Origin: Methylibium sp. Root1272 | GTDB lineage: Bacteria > Pseudomonadota > Gammaproteobacteria > Burkholderiales > Burkholderiaceae_C | Assembly (NCBI RefSeq): GCF_001425905.1 | Contig: NZ_LMDY01000012.1 | Coordinates: 125,734 to 189,733, forward strand | Direction: 5' to 3' | Length of the DNA stretch: 64,000 nt | In this document: positions 1-8,720 of the stretch, in pieces | Position numbering within the stretch: the stretch's first letter is position 1 | Layout: the number at the start of each line of letters is the position of its first letter | Made by a program: the position numbers and the translations under genes | Notes under the pieces: generated by a model | Databases searched by the model: none | What the model saw: the letters and a program-made list of their open reading frames with translations, nothing else | What the model was told of the DNA's origin: nothing

Positions 1-1
1 G

Positions 2-196
2 CGGACCCGGCTGTTGGCGGAACTCGAATCGGCCCTCGCCGGACCGGATGGGCGACTGCAGCTGAGTTTCGAGATTGTCTACGGCCACGCATTCCGGCCG
101 TTGCCGCGTGTTCGGGTCGCCGCGGAGACGCGTCTCTCGGTCGAGGCCTTGCGCAGTCTCGCGCGCGCCGGCGGCAAATCGGCAAGTGATGCTTGA
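2..196 (+). CDS. C-terminal fragment of a BioC-like SAM-dependent methyltransferase (partial)
   Basis: The open frame enters from the left edge and stops at TGA 194-196, so only about the last 64 residues are visible. The segment LSFEIVYGHAF followed by a basic proline-rich tail resembles the C-terminus of BioC-type malonyl-ACP O-methyltransferases, which in many Burkholderiales lie just upstream of the DUF2244/coxB genes. None of the SAM-binding motifs fall inside the window, so the assignment rests on this short tail and on gene order. If correct, the full protein methylates the malonyl group that primes biotin synthesis. A different class I methyltransferase would fit the visible part almost as well. 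Confidence 0.55.
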   Translation, partial: RTRLLAELESALAGPDGRLQLSFEIVYGHAFRPLPRVRVAAETRLSVEALRSLARAGGKSASDA

Positions 197-296
197 GGCG
201 GTGTCGGGCGCTGGGATAAACTGCGCGCCGGTGCGAAGCGAGGGAGTATGGTCTCCTTAACTTCTCACACGGTAGGTGATCAGGATCGGTAGCAGC

Positions 297-869
297 ATGT
301 CAGCGCCTTTCGCACCGGACCGGCCCGAGGCACACCTGAAATTCGGTCAGGTCCATGCTGCTCCGGCCGAATCCCGCGGCGGTGCCGCGGTGTCGGTGGA
401 ATGGAGCCTCAAGCGGAATTGCTCCTTCTCGCCCGCGCAGTTGCTGGCGGTTTATGCATCGCTGTGCGTGATCTCGTTGGGAATCGCGACATGCTTCTGG
501 TTGGGCGGCGCCACGCTGGTGATGCCGTTCGCATGGGTGGAGTTGTTGCTGGTCGGTCTGGCCTTGCTGGTGTACGCCAAGCATGCCGCTGACCGGGAAC
601 TCATCACCTTGTTGCCGGGGCGTCTGGTCGTGGAGCATCTCAACGGGGGGCGCATCGAGCGTGCCGAGTTCGTTCCGGACTGGGTGCGGGTGGAACCGCG
701 GGACGACGACCGGTCTTTGATCGAGTTGTCGGGACAGGGCCGGGTGATCGCGGTGGGGCGCTATGTGCGGCCCGAACTGCGGCGGGCGCTGGCCGAAGAA
801 TTTCGCACGGCCCTGCGGCAGACGCCGCGGGGATGGTGGCCGGCGGGCGTCGCGAGCGACGCTGCCTGA
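297..869 (+). CDS. DUF2244 integral membrane protein at the head of the cox cluster
   Basis: The protein is about 190 residues. Two hydrophobic segments near residues 50-95 probably form a membrane hairpin, and a soluble C-terminal half is rich in charged residues and ends in a Gly-Trp-Trp-Pro motif. This matches DUF2244, a family of unknown biochemical role that typically precedes cytochrome c oxidase subunit II in proteobacteria. ATG 297 is preferred over GTG 276 because it has a purine-rich sequence at a suitable distance and removes an atypical N-terminus. The gene ends 26 bases before coxB and is probably cotranscribed. A role in oxidase biogenesis is inferred from context only. Confidence 0.75.
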   Translation: MSAPFAPDRPEAHLKFGQVHAAPAESRGGAAVSVEWSLKRNCSFSPAQLLAVYASLCVISLGIATCFWLGGATLVMPFAWVELLLVGLALLVYAKHAADRELITLLPGRLVVEHLNGGRIERAEFVPDWVRVEPRDDDRSLIELSGQGRVIAVGRYVRPELRRALAEEFRTALRQTPRGWWPAGVASDAA

Positions 870-895
870 GATGGATTTGTTTGGAAGTGAGCACG

Positions 896-2092
896 ATGAA
901 GACGATCAACGCCCTTAGCAACGCCGCGAGCGCCCTCCGACGGCAGGCCATGGCGACCGGTCTTGGACTGGCGGCCTCGCTGTACACGACGGCGGTGCTG
1001 GCCGTCAACGATCTGCCGGGCGGTCCGGCCGTGAATCAGCTCGACCTGCATCCGCCGGTGACGCGGATCGCCGCCGAGCAGCACTGGCTGCACTACTTCA
1101 TGCTGGTGATCTGCCTGGTGATCTTCATCGCCGTGTTCGGCGTGATGTTCTATTCGATCTTCAAGCACCGCCGCTCCAAGGGTGCCAAACCGGCCAACTT
1201 CCACGAATCGACCACGGTCGAGATCATCTGGACCGTCGTGCCGTTCTTCATCGTGATCCTGATGGCGTTGCCCGCCACCAAGGTCGTGGTCGCCATGAAG
1301 GACACCACCAATGCCGACCTGACCATCAAGGCCACCGGCTACCAGTGGAAGTGGGGCTACGACTACATCAAGGGCGAGGGCGAGGGCATTGCCTTCGTGT
1401 CCACACTCGACACGGCGCAGCGCATGATGTCGGACAGCGGCAAGCCCGAGCCGACCGATGACTACCTGCTCAAGGTCGACAACCCGCTGGTGGTGCCGGT
1501 CGACAAGAAGGTGCGCATCATCACCACCGCCAACGACGTGATCCACGCCTTCATGGTGCCGGCCTTCGGCATCAAGCAGGATGCGATCCCCGGCTTCGTG
1601 CGCGACACCTGGTTCCGTGCCGAGAAGACCGGCGACTTCTACGGCCAGTGCGCCGAGCTGTGCGGCAAGGAACACGCCTACATGCCGATTCATGTGAAGG
1701 TGGTGTCGCAGGCCGACTACGCCGTGTGGGTCGAGGGCGAGAAGAAGAAGCTGGCCGCCAAGGCCGACGATCCAGCCAAGGTCTGGGAGCTGCCCGACCT
1801 CGTGGCCCGCGGCGAGAAGGTCTACGCGGCCAACTGCGCGGCCTGCCATCAGGCCAGCGGCAAGGGCGCCGGCGCGATCAAACCGATCGACGGCGCCGCC
1901 GTGGTGCTGGATGCCGACAAGACCAAGCAGATCGCGGTCCTGCTCAATGGCCAGAATAACGGCGCGATGCCGGCGTGGAAGCACCTCTCGGACACCGAGA
2001 TCGCCGCCGTCATCACCTACACCAAGAACCACTGGTCGAACGCGACCGGTCAGATCGTGCAGCCGGCCGACGTGGTCGCCGCTCGCAAGTAA
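896..2092 (+). CDS. coxB: Cytochrome c oxidase subunit II with fused C-terminal cytochrome c domain
   Basis: The 398-residue protein has a signal-like N-terminus and two transmembrane helices (about residues 65-90 and 108-130). A cupredoxin domain follows, with the binuclear CuA ligands C252-x3-C256 in the string CAELCGKEH plus the usual His and Met. After residue 300 comes a class I cytochrome c domain with C314-A-A-C317-H318 as heme c attachment and a later GAMPAWK that can supply the Met ligand. It accepts electrons from soluble cytochrome c and passes them through CuA to subunit I. The fused heme domain makes this a caa3-like subunit II. ATG 896 follows GGAAG at a good distance; a longer frame starting at 833 overlaps DUF2244 and is unlikely. 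The next gene is coxA, 29 bases downstream. Confidence 0.97.
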   Translation: MKTINALSNAASALRRQAMATGLGLAASLYTTAVLAVNDLPGGPAVNQLDLHPPVTRIAAEQHWLHYFMLVICLVIFIAVFGVMFYSIFKHRRSKGAKPANFHESTTVEIIWTVVPFFIVILMALPATKVVVAMKDTTNADLTIKATGYQWKWGYDYIKGEGEGIAFVSTLDTAQRMMSDSGKPEPTDDYLLKVDNPLVVPVDKKVRIITTANDVIHAFMVPAFGIKQDAIPGFVRDTWFRAEKTGDFYGQCAELCGKEHAYMPIHVKVVSQADYAVWVEGEKKKLAAKADDPAKVWELPDLVARGEKVYAANCAACHQASGKGAGAIKPIDGAAVVLDADKTKQIAVLLNGQNNGAMPAWKHLSDTEIAAVITYTKNHWSNATGQIVQPADVVAARK

Positions 2093-2121
2093 GCCCCGGT
2101 TTCAGAAAGAGGATAGCCCCC

Positions 2122-3741
2122 ATGAGTGCAGTTCTGGACCATCACGGTGACCACGCGCACGACCACGCGCACGACCACCCCCACGGCTGGCGGCGCTGGC
2201 TGTTCGCCACCAACCACAAGGACATCGGCACGCTGTATCTGCTGTTCTCTCTGACCATGCTGATGGTGGGCGGCGTGCTGGCGCTCGGCATCCGTGCCGA
2301 GCTGTTCCAGCCCGGACTGCAACTGGTGAACCCGGAGCTGTTCAACCAACTCACCACGATGCACGGCCTGATCATGGTGTTCGGCGCCATCATGCCGGCC
2401 TTCGTGGGCTTCGCGAACTGGATGATCCCGCTGCAGGTCGGCGCTGCCGACATGGCGTTCGCGCGCATGAATAACTTCAGCTTCTGGCTGCTGATTCCGG
2501 CCGCGCTGATGCTCGTGGGCTCGTTCTTCATGCCCGGTGGCGCTCCGGCCGCCGGCTGGACGCTCTACGCGCCACTGACCCTGCAGATGGGCCCGTCGAT
2601 GGATGCCGGCATCTTCGCGATGCACATCATGGGCGCGAGTTCGATCATGGGCTCGATCAACATCATCGTCACCATCCTCAACATGCGCGCGCCCGGCATG
2701 ACGCTGATGAAGATGCCGCTTTTCTGCTGGACCTGGCTGATCACCGCCTACCTGCTGATCGCGGTGATGCCGGTGCTGGCCGGCGCGATCACGATGACGC
2801 TGACCGATCGCCACTTCGGCACCAGCTTCTTCAATCCCGCTGGCGGCGGTGACCCGGTGATGTACCAGCACATCTTCTGGTTCTTCGGTCACCCCGAGGT
2901 CTACATCATGATCCTGCCGGCCTTCGGGATCGTCAGCGCCATCATCCCGGCGTTCGCCCGCAAGCGCCTGTTCGGCTACACCTCGATGGTGTACGCCACC
3001 TCGTCGATCGCGATCCTGTCGTTCATCGTCTGGGCGCACCACATGTTCACCACCGGCATGCCGGTGACGGGCCAGTTGTTCTTCATGTACGCGACGATGC
3101 TGATCGCCATCCCCACCGGGGTGAAGGTGTTCAACTGGATCGCCACCATGTGGCGCGGTTCGATGACCTTCGAGACGCCGATGCTGTTTGCGGTCGGCTT
3201 CATCTTCGTGTTCACGATGGGCGGCTTCACCGGATTGATCCTGGCGGTGGCGCCGGTCGACATCCAGCTGCAGGACACCTACTACGTCGTGGCGCACTTC
3301 CACTACGTGCTGGTGGCCGGCTCGCTGTACGCGATGTTCGCCGGCTACTACTACTGGAGCCCCAAGTGGACCGGGGTGATGTACTCGGAGACGCGCGGCA
3401 AGATCCATTTCTGGGGCTCGCTGATCTTCTTCAACGTCACCTTCTTCCCGATGCACTTCCTCGGGCTGGCGGGCATGCCGCGTCGCTACGCCGACTACCC
3501 GATGCAGTTCGCCGACTTCAACGCGCTCGCCACCGTCGGCGCCTTCGGCTTCGGGTTGATGCAGGTCTACTTCCTGTTCTTCGTCGTCATCCCGGCGATG
3601 AGGGGCCAGGGCGAGAAGGCACCGCAGAAGCCCTGGGAGGCCGCCGAGGGCCTGGAGTGGGAAGTGCCGTCGCCGGCGCCCTTCCACACCTTCGAGACGC
3701 CGCCCAAGCTCAACGCGTCGGCCACCAAGATCATCGGCTGA
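2122..3741 (+). CDS. coxA: Cytochrome c oxidase subunit I
   Basis: This 539-residue, 12-helix heme-copper oxidase core subunit reduces oxygen to water and pumps protons. Visible active-site signatures are GHPEVY in helix VI (CuB His and cross-linked Tyr), the HH pair of VWAHHMF, and HFHYVLV in helix X (heme a3 and heme a ligands). The start ATG 2122 follows an AAAGAGGA ribosome site. The first 22 residues form an unusual histidine-rich tail with alternating His-Ala and His-Asp units, encoded by a short 12-base tandem repeat near 2150-2180. The protein sits between subunit II and the small assembly protein in one apparent operon. Confidence 0.98.
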   Translation: MSAVLDHHGDHAHDHAHDHPHGWRRWLFATNHKDIGTLYLLFSLTMLMVGGVLALGIRAELFQPGLQLVNPELFNQLTTMHGLIMVFGAIMPAFVGFANWMIPLQVGAADMAFARMNNFSFWLLIPAALMLVGSFFMPGGAPAAGWTLYAPLTLQMGPSMDAGIFAMHIMGASSIMGSINIIVTILNMRAPGMTLMKMPLFCWTWLITAYLLIAVMPVLAGAITMTLTDRHFGTSFFNPAGGGDPVMYQHIFWFFGHPEVYIMILPAFGIVSAIIPAFARKRLFGYTSMVYATSSIAILSFIVWAHHMFTTGMPVTGQLFFMYATMLIAIPTGVKVFNWIATMWRGSMTFETPMLFAVGFIFVFTMGGFTGLILAVAPVDIQLQDTYYVVAHFHYVLVAGSLYAMFAGYYYWSPKWTGVMYSETRGKIHFWGSLIFFNVTFFPMHFLGLAGMPRRYADYPMQFADFNALATVGAFGFGLMQVYFLFFVVIPAMRGQGEKAPQKPWEAAEGLEWEVPSPAPFHTFETPPKLNASATKIIG

Positions 3742-3761
3742 CGACAGGGCGGGAGCACGCG

Positions 3762-3878
3762 ATGGCGATCACCCCCGAGCAACGCAAGCGCAACCTGCGC
3801 CTCGCGCTGATCCTGGCGTCGGTCGCGTTCGCGTTCCTGGCGGGTTTCGTCGTCAAGATCACGCTCTTGAACCACTGA
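3762..3878 (+). CDS. Small cytochrome oxidase assembly protein (38 aa, single TM)
   Basis: This 38-residue protein starts at ATG 3762 after a GGGAG ribosome site. It has a basic N-terminus (ITPEQRKRNLR) followed by one hydrophobic helix. Proteins of this size and pattern, usually named cytochrome oxidase small assembly protein, sit between coxA and ctaG in Burkholderiales cox clusters. The gene lies 20 bases after coxA and 8 bases before ctaG, so it is translated within the same operon. The likely role, inferred from position, is an accessory or subunit-IV-like membrane peptide of the aa3 oxidase. Confidence 0.8.
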   Translation: MAITPEQRKRNLRLALILASVAFAFLAGFVVKITLLNH

Positions 3879-3886
3879 GCATCGGC

Positions 3887-4519
3887 ATGGCGACCTCCGA
3901 TCGCGACGCTGCCCTTAGCGCGCGCCGCCTGGGCGGCGACAACCGGCACATGCTGTTCAAGCTGTCGGTCGTCGTGTTGCTGATGTTCGGCTTCGGCTAC
4001 GGCCTCGTGCCGATCTACAAGCACATCTGCGAGGCGCTGGGCATCAACGTGCTGTCACTGTCGGAGCGCACAGTCAACGGCACGGGCGCGGGCAAGATCG
4101 GCAACACGCAGGTGGACCTCAGCCGCACCATCACCGTCGAGTTCGATGCCAATGCGCGCGGACCCTGGGACTTCAAGCCGGCGGTGCGCTCGCTGGAGGT
4201 TCATCCGGGTGAGTTGACGACGGTGATGTACGAGTTCCGCAACGTCCAGAACCGTGCCATGGCGGCCCAAGCGATCCCGAGCTATGCGCCCAAGCAGGCG
4301 ATGTCGCACTTCAACAAGCTGGAGTGCTTCTGCTTCAACGAGTACCAGCTGCAGCCGGGTGAGGCCAAGCAGTGGCCGGTCGTGTTCTACATCGACCCGA
4401 AACTGCCGAAGGACGTGCGCACGATCACGCTGAGCTACACCTTCTTCGAGGTGGGCGGCAAGACTCCCGCGGCACCGGCCGGCCCGCTGGCGGCCGTGAA
4501 GGCGGGGGCGGCGCTGTGA
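3887..4519 (+). CDS. ctaG: Cytochrome c oxidase assembly protein CtaG (Cox11 family)
   Basis: This 210-residue Cox11-family copper chaperone delivers copper to the CuB site of subunit I. It has one N-terminal transmembrane helix (about residues 22-45), then a periplasmic immunoglobulin-like domain with the copper-binding string ECFCFNEYQL near residue 145. The GYGLVPIYKHICEALGIN segment after the helix is typical of the family. ATG 3887 opens 8 bases after the small assembly gene. The stop overlaps the GTG of the DUF2970 gene (GTGA), implying translational coupling. Confidence 0.96.
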   Translation: MATSDRDAALSARRLGGDNRHMLFKLSVVVLLMFGFGYGLVPIYKHICEALGINVLSLSERTVNGTGAGKIGNTQVDLSRTITVEFDANARGPWDFKPAVRSLEVHPGELTTVMYEFRNVQNRAMAAQAIPSYAPKQAMSHFNKLECFCFNEYQLQPGEAKQWPVVFYIDPKLPKDVRTITLSYTFFEVGGKTPAAPAGPLAAVKAGAAL

Positions 4520-4767
4520 GCGGTCCGCAGGACGATTCGGGGGCGACGCTGCGGCAGGCATCGCGGCGCAAAGGATCGTTCGCGCGCACGGCGCAGGCGG
4601 TGGCGTGGTCGTTCTTCGGCGTGCGCAAGTCGGTCGAGTACGAGCGTGACGTGAACGAGATCAATCCGGTGCACGTCGTGATCGCCGGGGTCGCCGGAGT
4701 GCTGCTGTTCATCGGCGCGCTGCTCGTGCTGGTGCGCTGGGTCATCGGCAGCGGTGTCGCGGCCTGA
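4516..4767 (+). CDS. DUF2970 small membrane protein of the cox cluster
   Basis: This 83-residue protein starts at GTG 4516, overlapping the ctaG stop by four bases. It has a soluble basic N-terminal half containing a segment near residues 30-50 (SFFGVRKSVEYERD) and one C-terminal transmembrane helix. The sequence matches DUF2970, a betaproteobacterial family found almost only in cox operons. No catalytic residues are evident. A role in stabilising or assembling the oxidase is inferred from constant linkage to ctaG and ctaE. Confidence 0.8.
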   Translation: MSGPQDDSGATLRQASRRKGSFARTAQAVAWSFFGVRKSVEYERDVNEINPVHVVIAGVAGVLLFIGALLVLVRWVIGSGVAA

Positions 4768-4874
4768 ACGAGCGGGTCATGCAGACGAACAGGGGACTGA
4801 ACGACACAGCCCGCCGGCAGGCGGCCCGGGTCGAGGCAGACAAGGAAGACAGGCAAGAGTTCTGAGGAGAAGAC

Positions 4875-5756
4875 ATGTCGGCAGCTACCCACGGGCAAAC
4901 GCCCTATTACTTCGTGCCGGGGCCCTCGCGGCACCCGATCATGGCCGCCATCGGCCTGTTGTTCGTGATCTTCGGCGCTGGCCAATGGGTCAACGGCCAT
5001 GGCTGGGGCGCCTACCTGCTGCTGTTCGGGCTGCTGTGGTGGGCCTTCGTGCTGCAACAGTGGTTCCGCCAGGCCATCGGCGAGAGCGAAGGCGGGCAGT
5101 ACAGCGACCGCATCGACGTCTCCTTCCGCTGGAGCATGAGCTGGTTCATCTTTTCGGAGGTGATGTTCTTCGGCGCGTTCTTCGGTGCCCTGTACTGGAC
5201 GCGAGTGCACTCCGTCCCCAACCTCGGCGATCTCGAGAACGCGCTGCTCTGGCCTGACTTCAAGGCGGTGTGGCCGAGCGTGGCCGCAGGCGCGACGGCG
5301 TCGCCGGCCGGCATCGTCGAGCCCTTCACGACGATGGGTCCGTTCTGGCTGCCGACGATCAACACCGCGCTGCTGCTGAGCTCGGGGGTGACGCTCACCA
5401 TTGCCCACCATGCACTGCGCGAGAACCACCGCGGCAAGACCATCGCTTTCATGTGGCTCACCGTGCTGCTGGGCGTGACCTTCCTGTTCGTGCAGGGCTA
5501 CGAGTACCACCACGCCTACACCGAACTGAACCTCAAGCTCAGCAGCGGTATCTACGGCTCGACCTTCTTCATGCTGACCGGCTTCCACGGCTTCCACGTG
5601 TTCGTCGGCATGCTGATGCTGCTGTTCATCACGATCCGCCTGATGAAGGGCCACTTCACGCCGGAGCGCCACTTCGGCTTCGAAGGGGCCGCGTGGTACT
5701 GGCACTTCGTCGACGTGGTGTGGCTGGGTCTGTACATCGTCGTCTACTGGATGTGA
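4875..5756 (+). CDS. ctaE: Cytochrome c oxidase subunit III
   Basis: This 293-residue subunit III of heme-copper oxidases has about seven predicted transmembrane helices. The long conserved C-terminal part includes GYEYHHAY and GFHGFHVFVG and ends in WYWHFVDVVWLGLYIVVYW, all hallmarks of the family. It supports proton uptake and protects the active site of subunit I. ATG 4875 follows a strong GAGGAGA site. The 107 bases upstream contain no convincing gene. The coding region is followed by a rho-independent terminator, closing the first part of the cox cluster. Confidence 0.97.
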   Translation: MSAATHGQTPYYFVPGPSRHPIMAAIGLLFVIFGAGQWVNGHGWGAYLLLFGLLWWAFVLQQWFRQAIGESEGGQYSDRIDVSFRWSMSWFIFSEVMFFGAFFGALYWTRVHSVPNLGDLENALLWPDFKAVWPSVAAGATASPAGIVEPFTTMGPFWLPTINTALLLSSGVTLTIAHHALRENHRGKTIAFMWLTVLLGVTFLFVQGYEYHHAYTELNLKLSSGIYGSTFFMLTGFHGFHVFVGMLMLLFITIRLMKGHFTPERHFGFEGAAWYWHFVDVVWLGLYIVVYWM

Positions 5757-5819
5757 TCGACCGAGAGGCGCCGCCCCGTCGTGCCCGAGGTCGGGCGGGG
5801 GCGCGGGGCGACGACGAGG

Positions 5820-5846
5820 AAAGAGCGCCTGCGGCGCTCTTTTCCT
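5820..5846 (+). terminator. Intrinsic terminator after ctaE
   Basis: The stem AAGAGCGCC / GGCGCTCTT with a TGC loop is followed by a T-rich run (TTTTCCTTTT). It lies about 65 bases past the ctaE stop and just before the 3' end of the opposite-strand gene at 5856, so it ends the coxBA-ctaG-ctaE transcript. Confidence 0.8.
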
Positions 5847-5855
5847 TTTACAGGC

Positions 5856-6080
5856 TCAGCGTGGTGACAGCGGCAGGCCTGTGGGCTGAATCCAGCCGAG
5901 CAAGTAGGCAACGAGGATGAACACGAACAAGGCCACCGACAGCCCGATCCGCCAGGCGAGCGCATGCAGCATGCGATCGGTCTTGGGGGCGCCGTCGCGG
6001 CCGTCCTTGAGCAGCGCACGGCCGGCGGCGGCCAAGGCGACGAGGATGGCGACGAAGGCCAGCACGACGATCCATTTCAT
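5856..6080 (-). CDS. Twin-transmembrane protein (DUF2909-like)
   Basis: This protein of about 74 residues consists of two hydrophobic helices (roughly residues 3-22 and 46-68) joined by a charged loop rich in Arg, Lys and Asp (KDGRDGAPKTDRM). It fits the small twin-transmembrane / DUF2909 family found next to surf1 and cox genes in betaproteobacteria. The start is ATG at 6078-6080. It is the only gene of the cluster on the minus strand and is divergent from surf1 with about 36 bases between starts. Function is unknown; oxidase assembly is a guess from location. Confidence 0.65.
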   Translation of the reverse strand: MKWIVVLAFVAILVALAAAGRALLKDGRDGAPKTDRMLHALAWRIGLSVALFVFILVAYLLGWIQPTGLPLSPR

Positions 6081-6116
6081 CCGGACACTGTATGGCATCC
6101 GGTCCGGGGCGGTGCG

Positions 6117-6851
6117 GTGAGCCCGGTGGCGCGCCGCTGGATCGTGCTGCTGGCCACCGCCGTCGGCGTGGCGGTGACGGGACGCCTCGGCGCGTGGCAG
6201 CTGTCGCGTGCCGCCCAGAAGGAAGCGCTGCAGACCAGCCTCGACACGCAGGGCGCGCTGCCGCCGCTGCCGGCCGCGGCGTTGGCGCGCGACGCGGAGA
6301 CCGCCGTCGGGCAATGGCACCGGCACATCGCGCTGTCAGGACGATGGCTGCCGCAGCACAGCGTCTTCCTCGACAACCGCCAGATGAACGGTCGTCCGGG
6401 CTTCTTCCTGCTGACTCCGCTGGAGCTTGCGTCCGGTGATGCGGTGCTGGTACAGAGAGGCTGGGCGCCGCGCGACGTGCGCGACCGCGCGCTACTGCCC
6501 GAGGTGCCGACGGCCGGCGGTCGGGTTGAGTTGGTGGGGCAGGTCGCCCCGGCCCCTTCGCGGCTGTATGCCTTTGCCGAGGAGGAGTCGGGCCGGCTCC
6601 GGCAAAATATCGATATCGAGGCCTATGCCCGCGAAACGGGTGTCGGGTTGCGTCCGCTCTCCATCGTCCAGACGGAGGGCTCCGCGCCCGACGATGGCCT
6701 GCTGCGGCAATGGCCGCGACCGGCCGTCGACGTGCACAAGCACTACGGCTATGCCTTCCAGTGGTTCGCCCTGGCCACCTTGTTGAGCGGTTTGTATGTC
6801 TGGTTCCAACTCCTCCAACCCTGGCTCCGGCGGCAGCGCGCGCCGCGCTGA
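6117..6851 (+). CDS. SURF1-family oxidase assembly protein
   Basis: This 244-residue SURF1 homologue has an N-terminal transmembrane helix after a short basic start and a C-terminal helix (about residues 212-232), with a periplasmic domain between. Family motifs seen include the RLGAWQLSRA segment, FLDNRQMNGRPGFF, VLVQRGWAPRD and HYGYAFQWFALA. SURF1 proteins assist heme a insertion into subunit I. The start is GTG 6117, supported by length and by the motif near residue 20. The 3' end overlaps the next gene by 56 bases in another frame. Confidence 0.9.
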   Translation: MSPVARRWIVLLATAVGVAVTGRLGAWQLSRAAQKEALQTSLDTQGALPPLPAAALARDAETAVGQWHRHIALSGRWLPQHSVFLDNRQMNGRPGFFLLTPLELASGDAVLVQRGWAPRDVRDRALLPEVPTAGGRVELVGQVAPAPSRLYAFAEEESGRLRQNIDIEAYARETGVGLRPLSIVQTEGSAPDDGLLRQWPRPAVDVHKHYGYAFQWFALATLLSGLYVWFQLLQPWLRRQRAPR

Positions 6852-7515
6852 GGCTGCTACCTCAGAGCCGCTGAGCTTCGCGGTCCACAGCCTCCCGGCG
6901 CCGACGCTGCCGAGCGCCGCGGTTCGCCACGGGCGCCTGAAGATGCTGCTGGTGCTGCTGGTGTGCGCCGCGCCGGTGATCGCGTCCTACTTCACCTACT
7001 ACATCATCCGGCCCCAGGGCCGCACCAACCATGGCGTGCTGATCCAGCCGCAGCGGCCGCTGCCCACGCCGGCCGAGCTGCCCTTGAGCGATCTGGAGGG
7101 CGCGGGCGTGGCGCCGGCGAACCTCAAGGGCCAGTGGCTGCTGATCGCCGTGGCCGGTGGGGCCTGCGACGCGCTGTGCGAGCGCCAGCTCTACCTGCAG
7201 CGGCAACTGCGCGAATCGCTCGGCAAGCACAAGGACCGACTCGACCGCGTGTGGCTGATCGGCGATGGCGCGGCGCCCCGGCCCGAGCTGCTGCCCGCGC
7301 TGCAGGGCGCAACGGTGCTGCGGGCTCCGGCGCAGGCGCTCGACCGCTGGTTGGCCGCCGGCGACGCTCGGGAGCTCGCAGCGCACTTCTACCTGGTCGA
7401 TCCGCTCGGCAACTACATGATGCGTTTTCCGGCGCCCAGCGAGCCTGATCGCATCAAGCGCGACCTCGAGAAGCTGATGCGCGCGGCGGCCAGCTGGGAC
7501 GAGCCGGGGCGCTGA
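6796..7515 (+). CDS. SCO-like membrane-anchored protein with CxxxC motif
   Basis: This 239-residue protein is placed between surf1 and ctaA. It has a cytoplasmic basic N-terminus, one transmembrane helix around residues 50-70, then a periplasmic domain that looks like a degenerate SCO/thioredoxin fold. C124-D-A-L-C128 lies where SCO proteins have their copper-binding CPxxC, and a late DPLGN turn resembles the SCO DPxG strand. The histidine that completes the SCO copper site is not at the expected spacing; a His lies three residues closer to the turn. ATG 6796 lies inside the surf1 gene, giving a 56-base overlap, and could be replaced by a later start. A role in copper or thiol handling during oxidase assembly is inference. 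Confidence 0.75.
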   Translation: MSGSNSSNPGSGGSARRAEAATSEPLSFAVHSLPAPTLPSAAVRHGRLKMLLVLLVCAAPVIASYFTYYIIRPQGRTNHGVLIQPQRPLPTPAELPLSDLEGAGVAPANLKGQWLLIAVAGGACDALCERQLYLQRQLRESLGKHKDRLDRVWLIGDGAAPRPELLPALQGATVLRAPAQALDRWLAAGDARELAAHFYLVDPLGNYMMRFPAPSEPDRIKRDLEKLMRAAASWDEPGR

Positions 7516-7524
7516 AGGCGGCAG

Positions 7525-8700
7525 ATGGACCACGGCGCTCTCGTCAACCTCGAGCCGCTCGCGCGCATGGCGCTGCTGGGCGGCCTGATCGCGCTCGGCC
7601 CGCTGGCCTGGGTGTGGGCGCGTACGCGGTCGGGCGACGGCCGCAATCGGCTGCGGGCGCTGACCTTGCTGACGCTCTTTCTCACCTTCGATCTGGTGCT
7701 GTTCGGTGCCTTCACGCGGCTCACCGATTCCGGACTCGGCTGCCCCGACTGGCCGGGCTGCTATGGCAGCGCCAGCCCGCTGGGCGCGCGCGACGAGATC
7801 CAGGCCGCGCAGAGCGCGTTGCCGACCGGACCGGTCACGCATGGCAAGGCCTGGGTCGAGATGGTGCACCGCTATCTCGCGACGGCGGTCGGTGTGTTGA
7901 TCACGGTGATGACGCTGTTGAGCTGGCAACAGTGGCGACGCGACACCCGGGATCGCGCCGAACCGGCGGCACGGATCTCACCTTGGTGGGCCACTGCCAC
8001 GCTGCTGTGGGTCTGCGTTCAGGGCGCCTTCGGCGCCTTCACGGTGACCTTAAAGCTCTACCCGGCCATCGTCACGGCTCACCTGCTCGGCGGGCTCGCT
8101 CTGCTGGCGCTGCTGGCAGCCCAGGCCTGGCGTCCGAGCGCCGAGCGGGTCGTGAGGGTGAGTGCCGCGTTGCGCCGCGGTGTGTTCGTGGTGTCGCTGC
8201 TGGCCGTGCTGCAGATCGCGCTGGGCGCCTGGGTCAGCACCAACTATGCGGTGCTGGCCTGCAGCGACTTCCCGACCTGTCAGGGGCACTGGTGGCCGAC
8301 GATGGACTTCGAGCACGGCTTCTCGATCCTGCGCCCGCTGGGCGTGGGCAAGGACAGCGACTGGCTGCCGTTCGCGGCGCTGACGGCGATCCACATGACG
8401 CATCGCCTGGGCGCGCTGCTGCTGCTCACCGGGCTGACCTGGCTGGTGTGGCGGCTGGCGCGGGAGCCGGCGCTGCGCCGCTTTGCCGCGGGTCTGGTGG
8501 GCGTGGCGGCCTGGCAGGTCGTCACCGGCGTCAGCAACGCCGTGCTCGACTGGCCGCTGCTGGCGGCCGTGGCCCATACCGGCGGCGCGGCCGCGCTGGT
8601 GCTGTTGTTGACGGCGCTGGTATTGCGCACCGCGTCGGCCGACGGTGTCGCCTCGCCGTCCCGGGCCGCTGCGCCGCTCGCGGCGCAGCGCGCTTCCTAG
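7525..8700 (+). CDS. ctaA: Heme A synthase (COX15/CtaA family)
   Basis: This 391-residue polytopic protein has about eight helices and oxidises the C8 methyl of heme O to make heme A. Heme-ligand histidines sit in family-typical contexts: [24 protein letters not shown] and [24 protein letters not shown] near residues 65-85 is the characteristic first periplasmic loop with its cysteine pair. ATG 7525 lies 9 bases after the upstream gene, so the two are likely cotranscribed. The partner ctaB, which makes the heme O substrate, follows 20 bases later. Confidence 0.95.
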   Translation: MDHGALVNLEPLARMALLGGLIALGPLAWVWARTRSGDGRNRLRALTLLTLFLTFDLVLFGAFTRLTDSGLGCPDWPGCYGSASPLGARDEIQAAQSALPTGPVTHGKAWVEMVHRYLATAVGVLITVMTLLSWQQWRRDTRDRAEPAARISPWWATATLLWVCVQGAFGAFTVTLKLYPAIVTAHLLGGLALLALLAAQAWRPSAERVVRVSAALRRGVFVVSLLAVLQIALGAWVSTNYAVLACSDFPTCQGHWWPTMDFEHGFSILRPLGVGKDSDWLPFAALTAIHMTHRLGALLLLTGLTWLVWRLAREPALRRFAAGLVGVAAWQVVTGVSNAVLDWPLLAAVAHTGGAAALVLLLTALVLRTASADGVASPSRAAAPLAAQRAS

Positions 8701-8720
8701 AATCGCTTCCTGCTGCAGAC

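Noticed and set aside
2149-2182. Short 12-base tandem DNA repeat at the start of coxA
   Set aside because: It is fully explained by the histidine-rich coding sequence and is not a mobile or CRISPR-type repeat.
761-3687. Very long minus-strand open frames opposite coxB and coxA
   Set aside because: They mirror conserved genes in GC-rich DNA, are full of His/Arg/Asp/Glu-rich low-complexity translation, and have no ribosome sites or family signal. The same applies to long antisense frames opposite gspE, ilvA, htpG and the porin.
4779-4865. 28-codon frame between the DUF2970 gene and ctaE
   Set aside because: It begins with ATG and ends 9 bases before ctaE, but has only a weak ribosome site, two AGG codons unlike its neighbours and no hydrophobic segment. 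I could not support it as a gene.
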